Source: Anaerolineaceae bacterium
Lineage (GTDB): Bacteria; Chloroflexota; Anaerolineae; Anaerolineales; Anaerolineaceae
DNA: 44,301 bases
Direction of reading: 5' to 3'
Assembly (NCBI GenBank): GCA_003524305.1
Contig: DQHW01000018.1
Location: 22,436 to 66,736, forward strand
In this document: piece by piece, positions 26,083-32,537 of the stretch
Layout: every line of letters starts with the position of its first letter
Numbering within the stretch: position 1 is the stretch's first letter
Position numbers and translations under genes: made by a program
Notes under the pieces: model-generated
Database searches by the model: none
What the model was told of the DNA's origin: nothing
The model's input: only the letters and a program-made list of their open reading frames with translations

Positions 26083-26116
26083 AAAGGGCATAGAGGGATA
26101 TCCTCCATGCCCTTTT
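26083..26116 (-). terminator. Hairpin between rpsR and the parvulin gene
   Basis: AAAGGGCAT (26083-26091) pairs with ATGCCCTTT (26107-26115), with an inner GAGG/CCTC stem. The stem is strong, but only a short T-run follows on the minus strand, so termination may be partial. Confidence 0.55.
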
Positions 26117-26132
26117 ATTGCTTGAATGCTTT

Positions 26133-26417
26133 CTAGCGGATGGCGTCTGACCAGCGCTCTCCCGTGAAGGGAAGGATGGCAATGTGCCTGGCGCGTTTTA
26201 CAGCAACAGCCAAAGAGCGCTGATGTAAAGCACAAGTGCCAGTTTGTCGCCTTGGGCGGATTCGACCATCTTCAGTTACAAATCGGCGAAGCATATCGAC
26301 GGATTTGTAATCGATATTGATTGATTTGTCTGCACAAAATTGGCAAATTTTTGGTCGGGCTACGAAACGCCTGTTGCCATATGAGCGTTCACCTTCTGAA
26401 AAATTTTCATCTGACAT
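26133..26417 (-). CDS. rpsR: Small ribosomal subunit protein bS18
   Basis: 94 residues. Core motifs are KICQFCADK, DYKSVDMLRRFVTEDGRIRPRRQTGTC and KRARHIAILPF. The cysteine set (CxxC early, one more after RQTGT) is of the metal-binding (C+) type. bS18 forms a heterodimer with bS6 in the 30S platform. It is the last gene of the rpsF-ssb-rpsR operon, 14 bases after ssb. Confidence 0.97.
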   Translation of the reverse strand: MSDENFSEGERSYGNRRFVARPKICQFCADKSINIDYKSVDMLRRFVTEDGRIRPRRQTGTCALHQRSLAVAVKRARHIAILPFTGERWSDAIR

Positions 26418-26431
26418 GTTTACTTACTCCA

Positions 26432-26836
26432 TTAGAACGGATACTCTTCATCATTAATCGGTTCAGGCTCCTGAGTATCGGAATTCGTCTGATTTGAATC
26501 ATGACGATCACCTAAAATCATCATCTCGGAAGCCACAATTTCCACACTGTTGCGTCTGATATTGTCAGCATCTTCCCACCTTCGGGTTTGTAAACGTCCC
26601 TCAACATAAACTTGTTGTCCTTTGGAGAGGTATTGTTTACAAATCTCAGCCAGATTGCCCCAAGAAACTACATTAAACCATTCAGTTTCGTTGTGTTTTT
26701 CACCATCTGTCGTGTTCCAGGTGCGATTAGTGGCAACAGTAAATGTCGTGACGGGTCTACCAGAAGGTGTATAGCGCATCTCCGGGTCCCGTCCAAGATG
26801 TCCAATGATCATCACTTTGTTCAAATCTCGACTCAT
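26432..26836 (-). CDS. ssb: Single-stranded DNA-binding protein
   Basis: 134 residues with an OB fold (MSRDLNKVMIIGHLGRDPE, WFNVVSWGNLAEICKQYLSKG, VYVEGRLQTRRW) and the acidic protein-docking tail ending DEEYPF. It protects single-stranded DNA and recruits repair partners through that tail. AAGGAG lies seven bases before the start. Its place between rpsF and rpsR is the widespread arrangement and links replication with ribosome synthesis. Confidence 0.97.
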   Translation of the reverse strand: MSRDLNKVMIIGHLGRDPEMRYTPSGRPVTTFTVATNRTWNTTDGEKHNETEWFNVVSWGNLAEICKQYLSKGQQVYVEGRLQTRRWEDADNIRRNSVEIVASEMMILGDRHDSNQTNSDTQEPEPINDEEYPF

Positions 26837-26855
26837 GCCGAACTCCTTGCAAAGC

Positions 26856-27170
26856 CTATGCCTGTTCTTCTACTTGCGGTACCGGTTTTTCAACCACGGT
26901 AATCATGAAACGAATAACGGGCTCAAGAAAACGCAAAAGATGTTCAAGTTCTGCAGCGAAGGCGGGAGCAAATTCAGCAGTAATTAAAACATATTGGCCG
27001 TCACGTTGTTTATTGATCATGTAGGTCAAACGACGTTTGCCCCAGATGTCCAACTTTGCGATTGAACCACCTGCTGCGGTAATCCAACCCTGAACCTTTT
27101 CAACGACCTCTTTAAACGCGGTCTCGTCAAGTTCGGGATGAACAATTAAAACTACTTCATAAGTACGCAT
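26856..27170 (-). CDS. rpsF: Small ribosomal subunit protein bS6
   Basis: 104 residues, with the typical start MRTYEVVLIVHPELDE and the core WGKRRLTYMINKQRDGQYVL. It binds bS18 and 16S rRNA. It is the first gene of the operon and has a strong AGGAGG ribosome site eight bases upstream. The leader can fold so that this site is partly paired (see 27182-27237), which would suit control by the S6:S18 complex. Confidence 0.97.
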   Translation of the reverse strand: MRTYEVVLIVHPELDETAFKEVVEKVQGWITAAGGSIAKLDIWGKRRLTYMINKQRDGQYVLITAEFAPAFAAELEHLLRFLEPVIRFMITVVEKPVPQVEEQA

Positions 27171-27181
27171 TATGGGAACCT

Positions 27182-27237
27182 CCTTTCCACGGGTTTGCCC
27201 TCAGTCATCACTGCAAGTGGTGCCAAGAGCGGAAAGG
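27182..27237 (-). promoter_or_regulatory. Leader hairpin of rpsF, candidate S6:S18 autoregulatory element
   Basis: On the minus strand CCTTTCC (27237-27231) pairs with GGAAAGG (27188-27182). The latter runs into the AGGAGG ribosome site (27184-27179). An inner hairpin CACT-TGC-AGTG is also possible. Many bacteria control this operon through binding of S6:S18 to such a leader. I have not matched the conserved internal loop with certainty. Confidence 0.45.
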
Positions 27238-27268
27238 CAGCAGGAATTTCTCTGCTAACCAAGGGTTC

Positions 27269-27296
27269 ATTTTACCACAATTATTAAGATAGACAA
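27269..27296 (-). promoter_or_regulatory. Predicted promoter of the rpsF-ssb-rpsR operon
   Basis: On the minus strand TTGTCT (27296-27291), a 16-base spacer ending in TGG, then TAAAAT (27274-27269), which makes an extended -10. Initiation near 27262 leaves a leader of about 92 bases. Confidence 0.5.
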
Positions 27297-27297
27297 C

Positions 27298-27702
27298 TTA
27301 TTTTTTTGTTTCATCCTGTTTCGAACTATCCTTTTTATCTTGAGTTCCTGGCAGTATGGAATTCTCTGGTTCGTTAACTTTTGTCTTATCTTGTGTAGAT
27401 TGGTTAACTTCTTTGAGCAACTCTGAAACAAGCGTATTTGCAGAACCAGATGAATTTTTTACAGTATTATCCAGATCCCTAATTGTTTCATTGAAATTAG
27501 CTTCCTTGGCCAGCATTTTGGGCAATTCATCCAATTCTCTTTTAGTCGCCCAAACTTCTTGCCAATAGGGAGATTTTGTGACCTTTTTTAGCAGTCCTCC
27601 AACCTCTTTGGCTGATTTAACCATATTGTTAGGGCCAAAAATGATTAAGGCTAGTAAGATGATGAAAATGACCTCAGGCAGCCCAAGGTTTAAAAAATTC
27701 AT
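27298..27702 (-). CDS. tatB: Sec-independent protein translocase subunit TatB-like
   Basis: 134 residues: a short N-terminal membrane helix (GLPEVIFIILLALIIFGPNN), an amphipathic helix (MVKSAKEVGGLLKKV) and a long charged tail. The FGP hinge and the longer cytoplasmic part point to TatB rather than TatA. It works with TatC in binding twin-arginine signal peptides. It is third in a tatC-tatA-tatB cluster on the minus strand. A second TatA is the alternative reading. Confidence 0.82.
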   Translation of the reverse strand: MNFLNLGLPEVIFIILLALIIFGPNNMVKSAKEVGGLLKKVTKSPYWQEVWATKRELDELPKMLAKEANFNETIRDLDNTVKNSSGSANTLVSELLKEVNQSTQDKTKVNEPENSILPGTQDKKDSSKQDETKK

Positions 27703-27761
27703 TGTTGTCTTCCTGATCTACTATTATTTCAATGTAATAATGGAATAAAAATAACCGTCAA

Positions 27762-27953
27762 TTATCTATCTTCTTTTCCGTCATTTCCGGTTTTCTTATC
27801 CACAGATTCGTCATCTTCTTTCAGCCCTTTGCGGAAAGAACGAATGGCTCCTCCTAATTCTCCGCCTAATTTGGAGACTCTACCGACTCCGAAGATCACG
27901 ACAACAATTACTAAAACAACTAACAATTCTGGCAAGCCGATTCTGAATGGCAT
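27762..27953 (-). CDS. tatA: Sec-independent protein translocase subunit TatA
   Basis: 63 residues. One N-terminal helix (LPELLVVLVIVVVIFG), the hinge FGVGRV and the amphipathic helix LGGELGGAIRSFRKGLKE followed by a charged tail: a standard TatA pore subunit. The usual FGP is FGV here. It begins 23 bases after tatC on the same strand. Confidence 0.92.
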   Translation of the reverse strand: MPFRIGLPELLVVLVIVVVIFGVGRVSKLGGELGGAIRSFRKGLKEDDESVDKKTGNDGKEDR

Positions 27954-27976
27954 TTTGAACTCCTTATATTAGTAAC

Positions 27977-28747
27977 TTATTTTACCCTTTTTGACTTTGA
28001 TTTCTTTTGTGGTTTAGGTTTTTTTTCTTTACCATCATTGGTTTTCTTTTGCCCAATGATAGAAAACAGGATTCCAATAAAATACAAACCAACCAGTGGA
28101 ATCATCATTAATCCCATGTTAACCGGATCTGGTGTTGGTGTAATTAAGGCAGACAAAACAGCCGAAGCAATCAGGGCGATTCGCCACTGTTTAATCAGGG
28201 CTTTTGGTTTGACGATACCCAAACGTGACAGCACCAACATCAAAAGCGGCATTTCAAAACTAATACCTACCCAAAAGAGCAGGTTCAAAACAAAAGAAAA
28301 ATAATCATTTGGCCGTGGAATTGTGGTAATACCCATAAAATCAAGCAGGAACGGCAGAGCTGCGGGCAGCATTACCAAATATGCAAAGGCAACGCCACCG
28401 GCAAAAAACAGGGTGGCGACAGGGATTACAAACCAAATCCATTTGCGCTCATTATTATTTAATCCTGGCAAGACAAAAGCCAAAATTTCGAAAACAATAA
28501 CCGGCATCGATAAAACAACACCACTCAGCAATGAAATCTTCATAAAAGCTGTGACATTTTCAGTCACTTCAATGGATGCCATGGCAGATAGACCTCCAAT
28601 GGGTTTTGCCAGCAGTTCAGCGAGCGTTTGACTGAAGGCGAAACTTGCCAAGGTCGTAACCGCCAATGCAACGACTGCAACAAGCAAGCGTTTACGCAGT
28701 TCGTTGATGTGGCTGAGGATTGTCATTTTTCCGAGAGCATTTTCCAT
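27977..28747 (-). CDS. tatC: Sec-independent protein translocase subunit TatC
   Basis: 256 residues with six membrane helices and a basic tail (KKPKPQKKSKSKRVK). The N-terminal signature SHINELRKRLL carries the conserved glutamate that reads the twin-arginine signal. Later marks are FVLPGLNNNERKW and the segment SALITPTPDPVNMGLMMIPL. ATG 28747 (GGAA upstream) is chosen over an in-frame TTG at 28759. Together the three tat genes give a complete pathway for exporting folded proteins. Confidence 0.95.
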   Translation of the reverse strand: MENALGKMTILSHINELRKRLLVAVVALAVTTLASFAFSQTLAELLAKPIGGLSAMASIEVTENVTAFMKISLLSGVVLSMPVIVFEILAFVLPGLNNNERKWIWFVIPVATLFFAGGVAFAYLVMLPAALPFLLDFMGITTIPRPNDYFSFVLNLLFWVGISFEMPLLMLVLSRLGIVKPKALIKQWRIALIASAVLSALITPTPDPVNMGLMMIPLVGLYFIGILFSIIGQKKTNDGKEKKPKPQKKSKSKRVK

Positions 28748-28937
28748 AAAAAATTCCAAAAAACAAGTTATTTCTAATTTTTAGGGCAATAGTTTTTTCT
28801 TTAACAAAATGAATTATAAGAGCAAATCCATTGAAAATTGAAAGAGATGATAAATTCAAGCATTTCTATACTGAATCTATACAAACAGAGATGTGAATTG
28901 GTAAGTAAGTCTGAACACAATTATTTAAATCGCAGAT

Positions 28938-28943
28938 TATAAT
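28938..28943 (+). promoter_or_regulatory. Candidate -10 element of the MATE transporter gene
   Basis: A perfect TATAAT lies 29 bases before the GTG start in the 225-base gap shared with the divergent tatC. No good -35 box is seen. I see no other clear element in this gap. Confidence 0.4.
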
Positions 28944-28972
28944 ACTCCTCTGTTCAAAAGAAAGGAAATTTT

Positions 28973-30382
28973 GTGAATAGCCGTATCAATGCATTCGTGG
29001 AATTTTTCCGCGACCGTGAATATTATCGTCAATTGGTGAGATTGGCATTGCCAATTGCCTTGCAAAACCTGATTACATCGTCACTCAATATGGTGGCGTT
29101 GATTTTGATTGGCCAGTTAGGTGAAGAATCCGTTGCTGCTGTTGGCTTGGGAAACCAGGTCTGGTTTTTACTCAACCTGGTGATTTTTGGCATTTGCAGC
29201 GGCGCAGCCATGTTCGTGGCACAGTTATGGGGTAAGAGGGATATCCCAAATATTAGAAAAGTACTCGGGTTAACTATTAAGCTCAGTCTTATACCGGCAC
29301 TGTTTTTCTGGATTGTGGCGGTGTTTTTCCCTTCATTCGCCCTTGGAATATATACCAAGGATGCTCAGGTTATTTTGATTGGCAGTCAATACCTGCGAAT
29401 TTATGGATGGAGTTATCTCTTTTTTGCAATGACCGCCGTGTTTAGCACTGCTTCACGGTCAACAGGCAATGTGAGATTACCTTTGATTGTTAGTACCAGT
29501 GCCCTGGGGTTAAATGTTTTGCTTGCCTATCCATTTATTTTTGGTTTAGACGCCATCGGATTGCCGGCCATGGGTGTTCAAGGGGCGGCTATTGCAGGTT
29601 TAATCGCGCGAGTATTGGAGTGTTTGGCAATTTTAACAAGTGTTTATTGGGATCGGTTGTCTCCAATTGCAGCTTCGATCAGGGATATTGTTGAATTCAA
29701 CATTAAATTCATGGTAGCTGTCATGAAACCTGTGCTGCCTGTTATCTTAAATGAGCTTTTATGGTCCTTAGGAATTACTACCTACAACATTATTTATGGT
29801 CATATTGGCACTTTTGCCGTTGCAAGTGTCAATATTATGTCCACGATTGAGCAGATGGCTTTTGTGGTTTTTCTTGGATTGGGAACGGCAACCTCGATAA
29901 TGGTAGGGAACCAAATTGGTCAAGGTAATCGTGAAAAAGCATACCTATATGGAGGCCGATCATTATTAATCCAGGGAACAGGCGCCTTGGTAATGGGAGG
30001 GCTCGTCTATCTCATCGCCGGAAATATATTCCAATTTTACAAGGTGGACCCTCAAGTAATCGATAATGCAAAAATTCTTTTGACCATCTTTTCTTGCGGA
30101 TTATGGATGAAAGCGTCCAACCATGTGATCATCATTGGCATCTTGCGTTCGGGTGGAGATACCAAGTTTTCATTGGTTTTGGATGGATTGGTGATCTGGT
30201 TTATTGGGGTTCCGGTAACTGCGGCTGGTGCATTTTTGCTCGGCCTGCCCGTCTATTTTGTCTATGCTTTGACTTATACGGAAGAGGCAGTTAAGTTTAT
30301 CGTGGGAGTTAAACGCTATTTTTCAAAAAAATGGATCAATGACCTGACTCAAAAAGTGGAAGATATTTCACTTACCGTTTGA
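28973..30382 (+). CDS. MATE family efflux transporter
   Basis: Twelve-span drug/sodium or proton antiporter, 469 residues. The N-lobe begins QLVRLALPIALQNLITSSLNMV, and the family mark GLGNQVWFLLNLVIFGICSGAAMFVAQLWGK is present (residues ~57-87). The C-lobe repeats the fold (MSTIEQMAFVVFLGLGTATSIMVGNQIGQGN). The start is GTG with an AAAGGA site. Substrate unknown; cationic drugs or metabolites are typical. It converges on an MFS transporter with a six-base gap. Confidence 0.93.
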   Translation: MNSRINAFVEFFRDREYYRQLVRLALPIALQNLITSSLNMVALILIGQLGEESVAAVGLGNQVWFLLNLVIFGICSGAAMFVAQLWGKRDIPNIRKVLGLTIKLSLIPALFFWIVAVFFPSFALGIYTKDAQVILIGSQYLRIYGWSYLFFAMTAVFSTASRSTGNVRLPLIVSTSALGLNVLLAYPFIFGLDAIGLPAMGVQGAAIAGLIARVLECLAILTSVYWDRLSPIAASIRDIVEFNIKFMVAVMKPVLPVILNELLWSLGITTYNIIYGHIGTFAVASVNIMSTIEQMAFVVFLGLGTATSIMVGNQIGQGNREKAYLYGGRSLLIQGTGALVMGGLVYLIAGNIFQFYKVDPQVIDNAKILLTIFSCGLWMKASNHVIIIGILRSGGDTKFSLVLDGLVIWFIGVPVTAAGAFLLGLPVYFVYALTYTEEAVKFIVGVKRYFSKKWINDLTQKVEDISLTV

Positions 30383-30388
30383 TCATAT

Positions 30389-31651
30389 TTATTTGGGATA
30401 TTTAATGGATTCTCTATGAGGATCCTTAACTAAAAGCGAAAGCGTGACCATTGATATTACGCCAAAAATAGCTGAGGCCATGAAGGTAACCGGGTAACCA
30501 AAAGAATCTGCCAGAAATCCGCCGAAAAGAGGAGCCAGAATGGCACTAGGTGCGATCAAGGTATTGGCCATGCCAATATAGGTTGGTCTTTGTGTTTCAG
30601 TGCCAAATTCCAATGAGATGGTCAAGCCTATCGTCCAAAATGCTGTTCCGCCGATGCCCATTAAGATAAAAACGAGAACAAACAAATCAGGCTGTTTTAT
30701 CAATAGAGCCAGAATTGCGCTCAAAGCCGAGACAGCACTACCCAATACCAAAACCCATTTTCGTGACCATTTATCAGCAATTCTGCCGAGGAGGGGATTG
30801 GCAACCACCTGTGTGACCATCAGGATGCTGGTCATAATCCCTACTGTAATGGTGTTCATACCCAGATGTTTAACTGCAAAAACGGTATAGAATGCAAACG
30901 CCATCATGCCAAATTGCGAGACAAACCTGCTGATCAAGAAGCTGCGAAAGACTATATCCGTCTTTAGTATGTCGATGACATCATTCCATAAAGGTTGAGT
31001 TTGGACTGGTTCGGTTTTGGTTTCGAGCTGTTTTACAGGCTCGCGGGTTTGTTTTAGAAAGAACCAAGAAATAACGTATAGCCCTGAAGCGACAAAAAAA
31101 CAGGATGCAAAATCCCAGGGTGGTGCTATCTCTTTGAGCATAATTCCTGCAAGCACTGCCCCCAAACTTGCCAGTAAATTTGCCGCAGCGGATTGGCCGC
31201 CAAAAAAGGTTGCTCTCAAGTCACCAGGAATGATCTTGGTGATCATGATTTGCCAGGCATTTGCCGTAATTCCGGCACCCAGACCCTGCCAAATAAGTAC
31301 CGCAAAGGTTAAGATTAACCCGGACGTTGATCCTATGATTGGAAGAAGCAGCCCAATCAAAGCCAGTGCAAAAATTGGTGCACGCTCGTGTATGGTCAAC
31401 ATCATAACTGTAGGTTTGATGTGTTCCATTTTTGATATTCTTTTTGCCATCAGTAATTGAGGTAATTGCCATCCCATGTTATGGATGGCGGGGATTAGGC
31501 CGATTAATGTGGCCGAATTAGTCATGGTAGCTACAAACAGGGGGATGATGGTTGTGTAAGAGGCCAGCCCAACCGCAAAACCAAAAAAAGCTCCATCAAA
31601 TATGTTAAAAAAGATATTATGTTTTAGGTCTTTATGTACCTGGTTTTGCAT
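30389..31651 (-). CDS. Major facilitator superfamily transporter
   Basis: Twelve-span transporter of 420 residues from the chosen start (MQNQVHKDLKHNIFFNIFDG). The inter-helix loop NPLLGRIADKWSRKWVLVLGS is the MFS motif-A-like segment of the second half. The frame is open much farther upstream (to 31909), but that part is hydrophilic and overlaps both a terminator hairpin and the whole DUF1540-like gene, so it is rejected. The ribosome site before 31651 is weak. Substrate cannot be inferred. Confidence 0.87.
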   Translation of the reverse strand: MQNQVHKDLKHNIFFNIFDGAFFGFAVGLASYTTIIPLFVATMTNSATLIGLIPAIHNMGWQLPQLLMAKRISKMEHIKPTVMMLTIHERAPIFALALIGLLLPIIGSTSGLILTFAVLIWQGLGAGITANAWQIMITKIIPGDLRATFFGGQSAAANLLASLGAVLAGIMLKEIAPPWDFASCFFVASGLYVISWFFLKQTREPVKQLETKTEPVQTQPLWNDVIDILKTDIVFRSFLISRFVSQFGMMAFAFYTVFAVKHLGMNTITVGIMTSILMVTQVVANPLLGRIADKWSRKWVLVLGSAVSALSAILALLIKQPDLFVLVFILMGIGGTAFWTIGLTISLEFGTETQRPTYIGMANTLIAPSAILAPLFGGFLADSFGYPVTFMASAIFGVISMVTLSLLVKDPHRESIKYPK

Positions 31652-31671
31652 ATGACTAACTTTCAGTGAAC

Positions 31672-31696
31672 AAAACCCCGGAAGGACCGGGGTTTT
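31672..31696. terminator. GC-rich terminator hairpin between the DUF1540-like and MFS genes
   Basis: AAAACCCCGG (31672-31681) and CCGGGGTTTT (31687-31696) form a perfect 10-bp stem with a five-base loop, with T-rich flanks in both directions. On the minus strand it follows the small acidic gene by about 20 bases and would limit read-through into the MFS gene. Confidence 0.75.
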
Positions 31697-31715
31697 ATTT
31701 GTAATTTTTATTCTA

Positions 31716-31952
31716 CTAGTAAGATTCTTCGGTGTCGTCTTCTTCCCAAATCTCTTCGTCTTCGTCTTCGTCCAATTCTTCCCATTCTTCCAATTCGTCT
31801 TCCTCAGTATCCCAGTCATCTTCGGTTGCTGATTCTGCGTTGGCCGAATATGTTTTGCAGCCGGTGTCAGGATCAAGTTCAACCATTCCAGCGCTGCAGA
31901 TTCCTTCATCTAAAAACGCACAATCCAGATAGTGACATTTGATACGTGGCAT
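31716..31952 (-). CDS. DUF1540-like cysteine motif protein with hyperacidic tail
   Basis: 78 residues. Residues 1-35 carry four cysteines (C6, C11, C19 and C32) in the order IKCHYLDCAF, GICSAG, GCKTYS. This closely resembles DUF1540, a small metal- or disulfide-stabilised domain known mainly from Firmicutes. Residues ~42-78 consist almost entirely of Asp, Glu, Trp and Tyr, giving an extremely acidic tail. It has AGGAGG nine bases upstream and lies 13 bases after VKOR on the same strand. The motif match is by eye, and the function of DUF1540 is unknown. Confidence 0.75.
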   Translation of the reverse strand: MPRIKCHYLDCAFLDEGICSAGMVELDPDTGCKTYSANAESATEDDWDTEEDELEEWEELDEDEDEEIWEEDDTEESY

Positions 31953-31965
31953 AAATAAAATCCTC

Positions 31966-32403
31966 CTATTTACTAGTTCTTAATTGTAGTTCTTTCAACC
32001 TAATAATGGTTGCGATAAAAATAACTGTCATACAAATAGCTGATAGTATGCACCATTGGCAGATGGCGTGAATCACAAAAAGTTCAAGATAGGTTAAGAA
32101 TAAAGAATAAAGAAAACCAAAAAGACTGATCCCAAAAATTATAAACTGAGAATATTGCTTTAAAACAGGAATTCTTTTTTCAAAAACAAAACAAAATATT
32201 AGTGCCAAATAAGCTAAGGAGCCTAAAAGCGCGATGGGAATTCCCCATATTGTAGCCCATTGACTGTTTTGTACTGATTCACAATCGCCAAGACCAGGAG
32301 TGCAGTATATGGGCGAATTGGTGAATTTGATGATGGTTAAATATGCAGAATCAATAAAACCGATAATGGAAGCAACAATGGCGATAATGGTTATTTTTTT
32401 CAT
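31966..32403 (-). CDS. Vitamin K epoxide reductase-family disulfide-bond enzyme
   Basis: 145 residues with four or five membrane helices. The redox cysteines are present: loop pair C34 and C41 (YCTPGLGDCESVQNSQWA) and the active-site pair C115-x-x-C118 (HAICQWC). Bacterial VKOR reoxidises a DsbA-like oxidase using quinone, taking the place of DsbB. No DsbA-like thioredoxin domain is fused or adjacent. The start at 32403 has AAGGGTG upstream. The DUF1540-like protein, rich in cysteine, is the next gene. Confidence 0.92.
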   Translation of the reverse strand: MKKITIIAIVASIIGFIDSAYLTIIKFTNSPIYCTPGLGDCESVQNSQWATIWGIPIALLGSLAYLALIFCFVFEKRIPVLKQYSQFIIFGISLFGFLYSLFLTYLELFVIHAICQWCILSAICMTVIFIATIIRLKELQLRTSK

Positions 32404-32445
32404 TCACCCTTCTATGAACGTTTCTGGGTCAATAAACCGGCTGGC

Positions 32446-32474
32446 ATTTTACCCTAACCTGGTCAATTCGTAAA
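32446..32474 (-). promoter_or_regulatory. Predicted promoter of the VKOR operon
   Basis: On the minus strand TTTACG (32474-32469), 17 bases, then TAAAAT (32451-32446). Initiation near 32439 gives a short leader. The -35 is only a fair match. Confidence 0.4.
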
Positions 32475-32537
32475 GTATTTTTGCAAAATTGGTGAAGCAA
32501 CTCCTTTTGAATGATCATGTGGCTGTCAATATATGTT

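Noticed and set aside
28760..28972. Small RNA or tRNA in the tatC-MATE gap
   Set aside because: No cloverleaf or clear hairpin with terminator is visible; only a -10 candidate was found.
31652..31909. N-terminal extension of the MFS transporter (86 hydrophilic residues)
   Set aside because: It crosses a terminator hairpin and overlaps the DUF1540-like gene in another frame; MFS proteins start shortly before the first helix.
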